Shown here piece after piece: positions 34,565 to 46,009 of a stretch of DNA of 64,000 nt. The notes beneath the pieces are model-generated. The model did no database searches and was not told the DNA's origin. It saw nothing but the letters and a program-made list of their open reading frames with translations. Position 1 is the first letter of the stretch. Every line of letters begins with the position of its first letter. The position numbers were made by a program, and so were the translations under genes. The DNA comes from Dendrobium chrysotoxum (Eukaryota; Streptophyta; Magnoliopsida; Asparagales; Orchidaceae), in contig CM034301.1 in NCBI GenBank assembly GCA_019925795.1, positions 47,517,783-47,581,782 on the forward strand, read 5' to 3'.

Positions 34565-37267
34565 GTAAGTCTCACCGTCTCTGCTTATCCTCTCTGTTAC
34601 CGCTAGGGCTTCTTCTTTTATTGCTGATAGCTTTTGATGATTAGCTGAAATTAATACAATGACTGTATCCGTTTTCTAAATTCATTTCTTTTTAAAGAAA
34701 AAATAATCTACCCCAAATGTTCATTCTATTCTTGTTTTAGCATATAGTAGTTCTTCTGTTTTCTAGTGAAATGTATTGTTGCATCATATTCGTTGTGATG
34801 CTAGTTCCTCCGTGCTAAGTCGCTGTGGAAGTTTAACGTCACGACGCATGGGCTAAGGGCACCTCCTCGTCTTGCTCCTTTTTTATTTAATAACTATTTA
34901 AGTCAGTTTACTACAATTATTCTTTCGTAAAACATAAAAAGGTCGACTCCTCTCGTGCAAACAGAAAGTTTCCAACGAGCAAGTCCAGGTAAGCTCGTTG
35001 ATGGATAATATTGAAAAGTCTCCCCCTTTATTTGGACGTAATTAGTTTGAGTCAGTGAAGTTCCCAACTTGAACCTTTTAATTGCTTGGAGATATGGGCT
35101 GCTCTAATGTATACACAAACTACCGCCTTATCTCTTGCTCAAAAAAGCGGGAAGAAATTGCAATCCCGTGAGTCTCATGAGCGTTTCTTTATTGGGTATT
35201 GTTTCTTTGCTAACTTTCATGTGATTTCAGCTGCCCGTCTGTTCGCTTTTATATTTTGTTGTTTTTGTGAATCCTGTGATTGCTTTACTATCTCTTTTCA
35301 ACCTTGGGGAAAAGGTGTGGAAAGGTGACATCACGGTGCAACAAGCGGGACTCGAAAAAGGAAAGACATTAACTTGAATCTATTGAACAAGAAATTCATT
35401 TCTGTCAAATGTTATTATAAAATAAATCAAACATTTCTCTTTTGGACCTATGAATGTAACTTAAATTATACATATTGCATACCTAACCTATATATCTGGA
35501 TGGGAAAATGCGTTTAAAATTTTAATAAACCATCTAGATGTTCACATGCAAGTTGAAATTGGTGTAAGGGGCCAGCTAGCAAAGCTCGGTGCTTTTTCTT
35601 CTATTTATCTGGCCGAAGCCATCGCAAGGAGATTTTGTTTTTTGTTTCCATATTTCCATGCAATGAATTAAATTTTCTTTGCAAAATTTTTTTGAATTTC
35701 AAATTTTCTTTTTTTTTCCTGTTTGAATCTTCTTTAGGCTATTATATTTCTGTTTGTATCTGTAAGTGTCCCAAAAGGATGCATCTTTTTGAACATTTAT
35801 TTTTCTTCTCATTATTGATTGGTTGATAAATTATCTTTAGTACTATTCTTCCTTTGTATTCATGTTCTTGTTTGATGACATGTGTCATTTGTATCTATGC
35901 TTTGTTTCATATGATCATTCGCCTTATCCCAACTAATTGAGTTTGGCTTTATTTTAAATTCATATATGTTGCTTGCTACATGATTTGCTAGCTTTATGTT
36001 GTAGAGGGTTTCTTACACAGCTTCTAGTTGTTGCATTTCGTCTCTTTTTCCTTTATAATTTTCACAAATATAATTGGTGCATCTTTCACCCACCACTTTA
36101 TACGTCCATACTACCTTAATATTTTTCTATTATTTTATCTTCAATATTTGCTGATCCAATGCCTTTCTAGTAACCCCTTTCCAATGTATCCTTTATTATT
36201 TTACCAATATTCTTATCACTATTTTTTTTAATGAAATTTGACTTAGTTCTCAATGATTTCTTTGTGGCCCAACTTTTGAACCATAACACAACCATTCTAA
36301 TTGTAGTTTTTTTTATGATCTAAGTCTAAGTCTCCATGACATCACATTGGTACTCTTTATGTTCCTTTCAATTTAAATAACCCAACTTTAATTCTAGAAC
36401 CTATTGGCTTGTCTATATCATTCTAGAAGCTATTGTCTCATCTATATCCAACTTTAATTCTAGAAGCTTTTATCTCATCAATATCCACAATCTTTTGTAT
36501 GATGCATCTAAGGTACTAAAACCTAATCACTTGGGTTGCATTTGATCTTTGCACAGTAGAAATTGATAATCATTTGTTTTCATTACTCATCCATTGTTCT
36601 ACCAATGATAACACGTGGCAAAAGTATTGAACTTGAATGAACATTCATAAATCCATTTGATGCAAGTGGAATTTTTATATATATTTAGGAGTTGGATCTA
36701 ATTAGTTGATAAAAAATATTAAAGGAATTCATTTTTTTAATTTAAGAATTATGTGCTACATGGTGCACTTAACCTACAAAATTCTATTTTGACCACTATG
36801 GTTTATCTTAATAAGCTGAAACGTTGCCATATGAATATTTTGAGTTTAGGTGAAGGCATAGTTTACACCAAATTTTGTATGATGGATTGACGGAGGAGAA
36901 TTATAGTTTTCGTTCAATTATTAAGGGTTTCTCAATTACAAAGGGTTTATTCTTTGTCAGGATGATAGCGATCATATTTGGATTGTTTGAGAAGAAAATG
37001 CTTATTTTATTATCTTATGTCATTCAAATTAAAATAATTCTTATATAAATAAGGGTGACTAAAAATGAACAATGAACATTTCTAAAGAGCAAATCAAGGA
37101 AAGAATCCTATCAAACGATGCACGACCTCCTCCATCACTAGTACTATAAACCATCACTACTATAATATTAGTACCATTGGAGTAGGTAATGGTATGATAC
37201 TTCTGTTCTATTATATTATGATACAAATCTACTACTAATACCACTATTATAATATAATATAATAATA
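34565..37267 (+). other. Kinase intron 1, part before the chromovirus
   Basis: T-rich intronic sequence with no exon. It contains an antisense RTE LINE fragment (35921-36340). At 36393-36485 short units ('attctagaagctattgtctcatctatat') are tandemly repeated. The 37130-37267 stretch is rich in ACT/AGT-type triplets, and the chromovirus inserted there. Confidence 0.7.
35921..36340 (-). mobile_element. Decayed RTE-type LINE fragment, antisense to the kinase
   Basis: Reversed, the 3' end reads TTAGTTGGGATAAGGC, the RTE terminal signature also seen at the LINE at 54735 (TAGTGGGATAAAGGC). Further 5', worn coding traces appear, such as FYKTTIRMVVLW...KSWATKK near 36290, matching the 'FYKMVVRPAMLYGAECW' region of the intact RTE copies. 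It is much older than the sense copies in intron 2. Confidence 0.6.
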
Positions 37268-37732
37268 TGTTATGCCTAGACCGGTCCAGGAGGGACCGGT
37301 CCAACCGGCCCTTGGCAAGGGGCCGACCCAAGTGTATAAGAGGTGGACCAAGCTTGGTCCGCCTTCTTGAATTGCTGCCCATACATGGGTGGGGCCTACT
37401 CATGAAATCAAATAGGAAGGAGGGGGCGGCTAGGGCTAAGGAGGCTTAATTGTTTGCTTTAAATAGGAAGAGAGGATTAGGGTTAGGGTTATGAAGATTA
37501 TTGTGGCTGATTTTGTTCTTGGTGTTTGGTGACTTGGGCTCTAGCGATGTCTAGGAATTGGGAGAGATAGATCCTCCTCTCGAATTGAGGATCAATTGCA
37601 TCTTGCTATTTTCTTCCGTTAGTTTGATTATTGCTACTGTTTTTTAGTTTTTCCACTGGATTTGTGGTTCGTTCTCGCTGTTTTTGTCAAGATCGTTAGG
37701 GTTTACTTGGGAACTCCAAGTACTTCCTAACA
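37268..37732 (+). repeat. 5' LTR of the chromovirus
   Basis: It contains the 16-bp palindrome GGACCAAGCTTGGTCC (37345-37360), an inverted pair CCGGTCC/GGACCGG, and a telomere-like TTAGGGTTAGGG. It ends TACTTCCTAACA. Confidence 0.92.
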
Positions 37733-37875
37733 AATTGATATCATAACGTATTTTGGGACTATTTGAGAGATTTTTCTGAGAAAACCAGTGGCTAATTTTT
37801 AACCGGAAGGGGGCGTTTGGGTTGTTTTTGGAATCAAGATTCAAATTTTTGAGTCCAACAAAAATCAGGGTATCG

Positions 37876-39100
37876 ATGGCGGCCAAGAAAGTGGATGCAT
37901 TGGAGAAACGCCTCGAAGGGGAGATGAGCCAAATGAAAGCAACGGTGAAAGATAGAATTTCATCCGTGGAAGACAAGGTTTCTGATCTTTATGAGATGGT
38001 GAAGAAGATATTAGAAAATTAAATTCAAACATCGGCATCGGAGACAAAGGGGCCGGTGGGAAGAACTACGAATTTTGAATTTCGTAGGAGGGAAAACGAT
38101 GTGGAGATCATGGAGGAGAAATGTGGAAGGTATTGAGAGAGGTGTGGTTATGGGGGGCATGAACCAAGGTGTGCTGATTGGGAGAGAAAAGAGGGGGATT
38201 ATAGTTGGAGGGGTGTTGATTTTGAAGGGAGGGGAGAAAGAGAAGAGGGGTTTGGATATGAGCATGAAAGGGAAGATCAGGAGACTTGGGGAGGGCCAAA
38301 CACTTGGTTGGGAATGGGGAAATTATGGAGGAATCCGGGGAAATGGGGGAGATCCAAAGGTACGGAAGCTGAAGATGCCCATTTTTGAAGGGGAGGATGC
38401 ACATGAGTGGATTTACAAGGTGGGGAGGTATTTCACTGTCAATGGATTGACGGAGGAGGAAATTTGATGGCAGCGGGCTTATGTTTGGAAGGGAAGGCGT
38501 TGTCTTGATACCAGTGGAGAGATATGAGGAGGCCAATCTGGAGTTGGAGGGAATTCAAGGAGTGCTTATTGGAACGTTCTCGAACCGGCAGGGGTGGGGA
38601 CTTCTATAAGCAGTTCTTTGTACTAGTGTAAGAAGGATCTGTGGCAGATTACCGCGAGAGATTTGAGTACCTGGCCAATCGATTAGATTGACTATCGGAG
38701 ACTGTTTTGGAGGGTAATTTCATGAAGGGACTCAAATAAGAGATCAGGGCCACAATGAGGGTCATGAGATCTCGTGACTTGGGGAGGCAATGGAGCTGGC
38801 ACAGCTAGTGGAGGATCAGAAGTGCCAAGAGAGAGGAGCCAGGGGCAGCAGTTCAGGTGGCTCTTACAGGATGACTACCACTCTTTTAGCACCCAAGGGA
38901 CCTGCAACAGGCAACATTCGTGAGACTCCCAGGAGAAGCCAGTAGGAGGAGGAAGTGAGGGGGAACTTCAAAAGGCTAACGAAGAGGGAGGTGCAGGAGA
39001 AGAGGGCGAATGGACTATGCTTCAGATGTGATGAGAAGTATACTCCAGGGCATAGGTGTAGGGACCGAACTATTCAGGTTTTCATCGTCTGTGATGACGA
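37876..39100 (+). pseudogene. Chromovirus gag, broken
   Basis: An ATG at 37876 opens a 49-codon coiled-coil-like start (MAAKKVDALEKRLEGEM) that meets a stop at 38020. The capsid motif MPIFEGEDAHEWIYKVGRYF is at about 38373-38435. A zinc knuckle C-F-R-C-D-E-K-Y-T-P-G-H-R-C is near 39010-39060. Several stops and frameshifts lie between them. Confidence 0.75.
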
Positions 39101-39112
39101 GAAAACTGAGGA

Positions 39113-39530
39113 GTGGGAGGTGAGAGTGAGGTAGAGAGAGAGGAGGACAAGTTGCATCTGAATGTGGCGGAGGTCTCCCTGAATTCAGTTGTAGGGTTCA
39201 CTCTGAATCATACCATGAAGGTGAAAGGGGAAATAACAGACAGGGAGGTGGTGGTGTTGATTGACAGTGGTGCTACCCACAATTTCATCTCCAACTAGGT
39301 CGTGAGCCAATTAGGGGTGAAATTGGTGGATACGGGATGTTATGGAGTGATGATGGGTACAAGGAAGATAGAGATGGGCCAGGAGATCTATGGAGGAGTA
39401 GTGTTGACCATACAAAGGGTTCAGGTGAGGGAGGATTTTCTCCCATTAGAGTTAGGGAGCACTGATGTCATCTTGGGGATGAAGTGGCTGCAGACCTTGG
39501 GAGACACCAAGCTCAACTGAGGGGCATTGA
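39113..39530 (+). pseudogene. Chromovirus protease
   Basis: The aspartic-protease triad region reads VVVLIDSGATHNFIS (near 39250-39295) and is followed at once by a stop (39296-39298). The frame resumes to 39520 with ILGMKWL, the usual C-terminal protease motif. The active-site DSG is intact, but the stop prevents a full product. Confidence 0.75.
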
Positions 39531-39764
39531 CAATGGAGCTGGTGGTGGAGGGGGAGAAGAGTAGTGATAAGGGGAGATGCAAGGCTCTCCAAAGCCATGG
39601 TATCACTTAAAACCATGGTGAGGAGCATACAAGAGGTGGGAGAAGGTTATCTGGTGGAACTACACAGGCTGGAGGGGATCAGATTGAAGGAGGGAGGGGA
39701 AATTCCTCTTTTAGTGCAGCCATTAATTTAACAATTCATTGAGGCTTTTCAACCACCTCAGGGA

Positions 39765-41068
39765 TTGCTACCACCAAGGGAACAGGAGCATGCTATCACC
39801 TTGAGAGAAGGTGTGTCACCCATTAGTGTCAGGCCCTACCGTTATCCTCAATTTCAGAAGGACGAGATTGAAAAGCTGATTAGAGAGATGCTGGAAGCAG
39901 GGATCATTAGGCCCAGTGTTAGTCCTTTTTTTAGCCCAATGTTATTGGTTAAGAAAAAAGATGGGAGTTGGAGATTTTGTGTGGACTACCAGACAGTAAA
40001 TAAAGAAACTGTGCCAGATAAGTTTCCCATTCCAATGATAGATGAGCTGTTGGATGAGTTGAGTGGGACAATTATTTTCACCAAGATTGACCTGAAGTCA
40101 GGGTATCATCAGATCAGGATGAAAAAGGAGGATGTGCCAAAGACTGCTTTCAGAACTCATGAAGGGCATTATGAGTTTCTAGTGATGCCTTTTGGCCTCA
40201 CTAACGCCCCAACCACTTTCTAGCCCCTCATGAACTAGGTCTTCAGACGATATCTCAGGAGATTTGTATTGGTGTTTTTTGATGATATCCTGGTTTACAA
40301 CAAGTCCGAGGAGGAGCACTGGAAGCACTTGAGGAGGGTTTTAGAGGTGTTGCAGGAGCACCAGCTGAGGGCCAATCCGATGAAATGTTGTTTTGCCCAG
40401 GTCAGTGTGGAGTACTTGGGACATATTGTCTCTAAGAAGGGGGTGGCAGCAGATCAGGCAAAAATTGAAGCTATGTTGAGATGGCCAGTGCCTAAGAATA
40501 TCAGGGAGTTAAGGGGATTCCTAGGACTGACAGGCTACTACAGGAGGTTTATGAAGGGTTACAGCATCGACGCATGGCCACCGACAGAATAGTTGAAGAA
40601 GGATGGGTTCTTATGGGAAGAGGCAGCCACAACAGCTTTTGAGAGCTTGAAGAAGGCCATGATCATTATACCGGTCTTGGCCTTATCATATTTCACTCAG
40701 GTCTTCATAGTGGAGGCAGATGCCTCAGGATATGGATTGGGAGCAATACTCTTGCAGAGCCGTTGACCCATCGCCTATTTCAGCCAGGTATTGACAGCTA
40801 GGGCTAGGCTGAAATCAGTCTATGAGAGGGAATTAATGGCCATTGTGTTAGCCATCTGAAGTGGCGACCCTACTTGTTAGGACGACACTTCATTGTCAAG
40901 ACGGACCAGCGGAGCTTGAAGTATTTTTTGGAGCAGAGGATGGTGACAGAGGAGCATCAAAGATGGCTGTCAAAGTTGTTGGGATATGATTTTGAAATCC
41001 AGTATATGCCAGGGATGGAGAGTAAGGCAGCAGATTCCTTGTCCAGATGTATGGGGGATAGGCGATAG
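39765..41068 (+). pseudogene. Chromovirus reverse transcriptase and RNase H, broken
   Basis: RT is easily read: KKKDGSWRFCVDYQTVN, IDLKSGYHQIRMKKEDVPKT, VMPFGLTNAPTTF and the catalytic VFFDDILVY (near 40270). Stops lie at 40221-40223 and 40236-40238 in a short spacer between the palm motifs. RNase H ends with KTDQRSLKYFLEQRMVTEEH then AADSLSR (to 41068). Stops near 40590, 40764 and 40857 break the middle. Confidence 0.85.
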
Positions 41069-41222
41069 CAGTATCGATACCATTGATGCTGGATTGAGAG
41101 GCCATTAAGGAGGAGAGTGCAAGGGAAGAGGAGTTGGGAAGGATCAGAGCTGATTTATTGAAGGAAGTAGCCACCAAGGGTATTCTCTAGAAGGTGAAAG
41201 GCTTCTGTACCAGGGGAGATTC

Positions 41223-42100
41223 GTGATGCCTAGGACATCAGTCTATATTCTACACCTACTCCAGGAGTTCCATGGAAGCGCTGTTGGGGGCCATTCAGGG
41301 GTGCAAAAGACCTACAGGAGACTCGCCTCAGAGTTGTATTGGAAGGGAATGCACAAGGATGAGGGGATGGTAGCCAAATGTGAGATCTGTCAGAGGAACA
41401 AGTACTTGGCCATATCTCTAGGTGGATTACTACAACCTCTAGCTCTACCAGGTCGGGTGTGGGAGGAGGTATCCATGGATTTCATAGATGGGTTACCCCA
41501 ATTAGAAGGGTTCACAGTGATTCTAGTAGCAGTAGATAGACCGAGCAAGTATGCTCATTTCATTCTTCTTCGACATCCATACACAACGGTAACAGTGGCA
41601 TCCGCTTTCATTAGGGAGGTGGTCAGACTACACGGAGTACCAGAGTCTATAGTATCTGACAGGGATAAGGTGTTCCTCAGCCATTTCTGGAGGGAGTTAT
41701 TCAGACTATATGGGACAGTACTGAAGAGGAGCACTGCTTATCACCTGCAGACAGATGGGCAGACAGAGGTGGTCAATAGGAGCTTGGAGGCATACCTATG
41801 ATGTTTTGTGTCAGAGACACTTAGACTGTGGGCCAAATGGTTAGCCGAGGCAGAGTACTTGTACAACAATTCATATCATTCTGCTTATCAGATGACCCCA
41901 TTCAAAGTGTTGTAGGGGTGGGATCCACCTCACTTGGTGCACTTTGGGCATAAAAGCACCCCAGTTTCTTTAGTAGAAGAGTATTTGGAGGAGAGGGACA
42001 GGGTGTTGGAGGAATTGAAGAGGCGTCTACTGAGGCCTCAGCAGATCATGAAGAGAGACAGATGGGCATAAGAAGGATATCCAATTTGAGGTAGGGGAGT
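41223..42100 (+). pseudogene. Chromovirus integrase, broken
   Basis: The zinc region (GGHSGVQKTYRRL, KCEICQRNK) and the catalytic core (SMDFIDGLP, IVSDRDKVF, TDGQTEVVNR) are in one frame of 192 codons, with all three catalytic acids present. A stop after LEAYL (41799-41801) and shifts near 41910 and 42070 interrupt the C-terminal half. Confidence 0.85.
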
Positions 42101-42102
42101 GG

Positions 42103-42530
42103 GTGTTCGTAAAGCTTCGGCCTTACAGGCAAAAGACCGTCGCCAACAGGAGGAACGAGAAGCTAGCTCCAAGATATTTCGGGCCATTTGAGGTATTAGA
42201 GAGGATTGGAGTGGTGGTATACCAGCTGAAATTGACAACGACAGCAACCATACATCCCGTTTTCCATGTATCACAACTGAGGAGGGCAATTGGGGATCAT
42301 GTAGCGGGTTCTGAGCTACCAGGGGTGTTGACAGAGGACTTGGAGGTGGTATTGGAGCTCTTAGAGTTGATGGGGGTTTGCCAGGGGGATGAGGGAACCA
42401 AGGAAGGCCTAATCAAATGGAAGAGCCTACCAAACTACGATGTCACATGGGAGCCTTATGAGAGGGTAAAGTATCAATTTCCGTATTTCCACCTTGAGGA
42501 CAAGGTGGTTCTTTGGGAGTGGGGTATTGT
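42103..42530 (+). pseudogene. Integrase C-terminal domain and chromodomain
   Basis: The frame reads LAPRYFGPFEVLERIG, then HPVFHVSQLR, then a chromodomain (IKWKSLPNYDVTWEPYE) and FHLEDKV close to the 3' LTR. In chromoviruses this domain binds methylated histone H3 and directs integration into heterochromatin. Here it sits in a gene intron, so its targeting is worth noting. This C-terminal part is the least damaged piece of the element. Confidence 0.82.
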
Positions 42531-42994
42531 TATGCCCATATCGGTCCAAGAGGGACCGTCCAGCCAGCCCTTGGCAAGGGGCCAACCCAGGTGTATAAGA
42601 GGCGGACCAAGCTTGGTCCGCCTTCTTGAATTGCCGCCCATACATGGGTGGGGCCCACCCATGAAATTAAATAGGAAGGGAGGGGGGCGGCTAGGGCTAA
42701 GGAGGCTTAATTGTTTGCTTTTAATAGGAAGAGAGGATTAGGGTTAGGGTTATGAAGGTTATTGTGGCTGATTTCGTTCTTAGAGTTTGGTGACTTGGGC
42801 TCTAGCGGCATCTAGGGATTGAGAGAGATAGATCCTCCTCTCGAATTGAGGATCAACTGTATCTTGCTATTTTCTTCCGTTAGTTTGATTATTGCTACTG
42901 TTTTTTTGATTTTTTCATTGGATTTGTGATTCGTTCTCGCTGTTTTTGTCAAGATCGTTAGGGTTTACTTGGGAACTCCAAGTACTTCCTAACA
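42528..42994 (+). repeat. 3' LTR of the chromovirus
   Basis: It matches the 5' LTR from end to end. It carries a perfect 22-bp palindrome at 42601-42622 centred on CCAAGCTTGG, where the 5' LTR has 21 of 22 positions. Confidence 0.92.
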
Positions 42995-43778
42995 TAATAC
43001 TATTATACTATCATTCTATTACCATATGTTGCTTCTACTACTATGCTGTACTTGTGGTGGTGTTGTAACAGTAGCAAAAATATAAATATTGATGTTGTTA
43101 CTGTTACCATAGTGTAATGCTAGTATTGTAATAATAGTTGAGTGGCAAGGATATTTGTTTAAAAAGATTTATGAAGAATATGTTTAAGATCTTTAACAAT
43201 ACTTAGGAAAACCAATGAACAATAATGATTCATAAAGCCAACCCCAAATAGTTGGCTAATGATGATGATTAGCAGTAGTTACAATAGTAGTAGTATTACT
43301 TCCAATGCTAATATTGCTATTCTACTACTGCTATTTTTTATTCTTAAATAATTTCTCCTACTACTTATACTATATTACAAGAAGTAGTAGTATGAATAAT
43401 GGTAGTAGTAAAAGATAGTAGTAGCTGATTAATAGTTTAGTCAGGACGCAGCCCTTGGTGTAACTTTTATGTAGTCTGTAAAGGTGTAGCTGATTATCCT
43501 AAGCCAAAGATAGCCAAAATCCCAATTATGAGGCAAGTGTGGCCCCCTTCAATTTTTTTGGATATTATTGCAACAGCATCACGAGCTACTATGATTTGAT
43601 CCACTTGGATCAGTAACTAACTTGATTAACATGGAGTTAAGAATATGCATTAACTGAGTAGAGGTCAGATGAGAGGTTTTAGATTTATTTAGACTCTGTT
43701 TTATAGAGTGGAAGAAATGCAAAACAGAGATGCACTTTTCTGTATTTATTTATCTAAAATATTTGTCTTATATTTCAG
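42995..43778 (+). other. Kinase intron 1, part after the chromovirus
   Basis: Triplet-rich (ACT/AGT) AT-rich sequence resumes after the TAATA target duplication. At 43228-43270 'cataaagccaaccccaaata' is followed by 'gttggctaatgatgatgatt', which resembles a bare RTE LINE 3' tail. The rest is featureless up to the exon 2 acceptor. Confidence 0.55.
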
Positions 43779-43900
43779 TTAAGTTGCTGGACTGGGGAGA
43801 GGAAGGCAGCAGAACAGAAGCTGAAATTGCTTCACTGCGAGCAGCATTTACTCAGGAAGTGTCTGTTTGGCATAAGCTTGATCATCCCAACGTAACTAAG
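43779..43900 (+). CDS. Raf-like protein kinase, exon 2
   Basis: Acceptor TATTTCAG and donor GTATGT bracket 2 nt plus 40 codons. The first codon is split with exon 1 (A+TT) and encodes Ile, so the motif reads V-A-I-K with catalytic Lys88. The text LLDWGEEGSRTEAEIASLRA is nearly invariant in this kinase group. Glu113 in QEVSVWHKLDHPN is the helix-C glutamate that pairs with Lys88. The exon ends in phase 0 after HPNVTK. A 9.2-kb intron filled with transposons separates it from exon 1. Confidence 0.93.
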
Positions 43901-45450
43901 GTATGTATCGCTACATGTGGTTGCTTGAGAACCATAACGAATGTTATGAGCTTGAACCATTAGTTGTGCTTCTATCATTCCTTAAGTTTCGGTTTTAAAC
44001 AAGGCACACATTTTATCATTCTATTGATCTGGTTTGTTGGGCTATCGCAATGGTTTATTGCCCTTAATTGTGAATTGAGATTGCCTATTTTTTTTCTCTG
44101 ATATATTAACCAATGTCATCCTTCTGGCCATTATTTATTTCATATTGTGCTTTAAAAATTGCATCAGAAAGAACAAATCCATTAAATTAGACTTCTATTG
44201 AAAAAGACTAATAATTTCAGGGCTCTATGAGGATATGCTCTTATGCATAATGATTAAAATCATGTGGCATTATAGGCTCTTCCAGGGCCCATACAAATCT
44301 AATACCTGCACAAGGAAAGGATAAATTTCCTTATTTAACTAATTTTATCTTGTAAGTCATAAAAAGCTTACATCATAAGTAGCTAACCAACATATGCACG
44401 CACTATTGAAGTTCGCTATGCTGAAGAACCTTGGTAACATCGAAGAGTCTTTAATTTGATAATAAAGCATTGCATGTGAGTATGACTTCAAACTGCTTTT
44501 TTGTTTTGAATATGAGCCATTTTTGTTGAGATTTTATGCCTTAATATATTTTTAGAATGATTGTTCTTCCTAAAATAAATTTTCCTCTTATTTTGCTTTA
44601 TTTTATATGGATTTTTTATTATATAATATTTGGTTCATTATGTTTTTTTACGTGATAAGTTAGAATTCCTCCATATGAAGAGGTGCAAAATCAATTTTAT
44701 AATTGAGCCAAGTTGATAAGAACATTTTATTGCTTCGAACTCTTGCCACCTAGTGAATTCTTACTTGGATTGAATACAGAAAATTTTCTCCGGCTTTAAT
44801 CCAAATTATCCGGAAATACAACTTCATGTGATGAACAAATGCAAGCTTATGCTAATTCTTCTTTTGTAGTCATGGAGTTACTATTCCCTAGTATTTCTAT
44901 TTCCTTAGTTGAGACATCGTTCTATTTGGTAAACAGTTGGTGCGTCTTTTCCGTTGATTGATTATTTGAAATTTTGCTTTTATTTATTTGATTATGAAAA
45001 CTTGAATTGGTGACTTTTTTCAACATTGCATTAGAGTTTGGGATTTTGCTTGGTGATATACTACGGTTACTATCTCCATCTTCACCTTGGCTAGATCCAG
45101 TAATTTGATTGCTTTCACACATAAAGATATTGTTTGTTTTATAGGATCATGATCATGGCATCATAAACTTTCTTCTGCCCTTTTGCACCTAGGTATTCCC
45201 ATGTTGAAAAACCCCTATTACATCATTTGGAAGGATTGCTTTAAGTCATACTTGATCGACTGAGATCAATGGGCATTGGCTGGTGTAGATTACCATTTCA
45301 GTAGATGATCCCAACAATTGAGGTGGAAGAATTAGTTGACAAATCAAAGATGCTTAAATTATGGTTATGCTCCAAAGTCACTGGAGATGGGGAACACCTT
45401 AAGAAAATTCAAGAGATTGAGGAACCTGAAGTAGTGTGATATTCTTTTTA
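43901..45450 (+). other. Kinase intron 2, first part
   Basis: No exon or element ends are seen. The segment 44755-45020 resembles 56405-56660 (both contain '...cagaaa.ttt', 'aaatgcaagcttatgc/aaagtcttatgcc' and 'gtggagtta.tattcc' in the same order). It may therefore be an older duplicate of the intron's distal end. Confidence 0.5.
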
Positions 45451-45458
45451 ATTCTATG

Positions 45459-45959
45459 TAGGGGTGCAAACGAGTCAAGCCGACTCGCGAGCTCGAGTCG
45501 AGCTCAACTCGTTATCAAGCTGCGAGTCGAGCTTATTGAGTTTTTAGCTCGAGCTCGAGCAGAAATTTGAGCTCGTTGGATTATCAAGCTTGAGTTCGAA
45601 CAACGAAAGGCTCAATTTGATTACTTGTCGAGCGGCTTGCATGTCGGACGCGGAAGGCAGAATGACGGGCTCTGGGCTCTGGTGCGGAAGGCTGAAGGCG
45701 GAATGGAGGTGGGTGAACCTGAAGCGGAAGCAGGTGCCGCATGCGAACCACGGAACTGCTGTTTGGGGGCGAACAACGGAAGGGGCGAAACCATCTGCGT
45801 GCGAATCGAATTGAGCCGCTTGACGAGCTCATTTTTAGTGGTGAGTCAAACTCGAGCTTGACTTTTGAGCTCGACTCGAGTTCGATCTCGGGATTTGGCT
45901 CGCGAGTCGAGCTCGAGTTAGGCCTGATTTGAGTTCGACTCGAGTCGTTTGCACCCCTA
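45459..45959. mobile_element. Short hAT element (MITE-like, 501 bp)
   Basis: The ends are TAGGGGTGCAAACGAGTC and GACTCGAGTCGTTTGCACCCCTA read inward, so the terminal inverted repeats match over about 16 bp. Flanks ATTCTATG (45451-45458) and ATTCTATA (45960-45967) are an 8-bp target duplication with one mismatch, as for hAT. Sub-terminal regions are packed with GAGCTCGAGTCGAG words that also pair. The GC-richer core (about 45600-45830) encodes no transposase. Confidence 0.85.
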
Positions 45960-46009
45960 ATTCTATATAGAACTAACGATGCATGGATTCAACTTTTTAA
46001 GAACAATAT

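Larger units (their letters stand above)
37268..42994 (+). mobile_element. Complete Ty3/gypsy chromovirus (Reina-like) in kinase intron 1
   Basis: LTRs of 465 and 467 bp (37268-37732, 42528-42994) start TGTTATGCC and end CTTCCTAACA, and are flanked by a perfect 5-bp target duplication TAATA. The primer site is ATTGATATCATAAC after the 5' LTR. A purine-rich TTTGGGAGTGGGGTAT precedes the 3' LTR. Gag, protease, RT, RNase H, integrase and chromodomain follow in order, in the same orientation as the kinase. By eye the two LTRs differ at two dozen or more positions, and all long frames carry stops, so the copy is not young. The Reina assignment rests on short LTRs, the GLCFRCDEK zinc knuckle and the chromodomain. 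Confidence 0.93.

Noticed and set aside
33985..34575. 196-codon minus-strand frame over kinase exon 1
   Set aside because: It is the antisense shadow of the exon and of the GA repeat (Ser-Leu repeats), with no domain.
38108..38536. 142-codon minus-strand frame rich in Pro and Ser
   Set aside because: Antisense of purine-rich chromovirus gag; no support as a gene.
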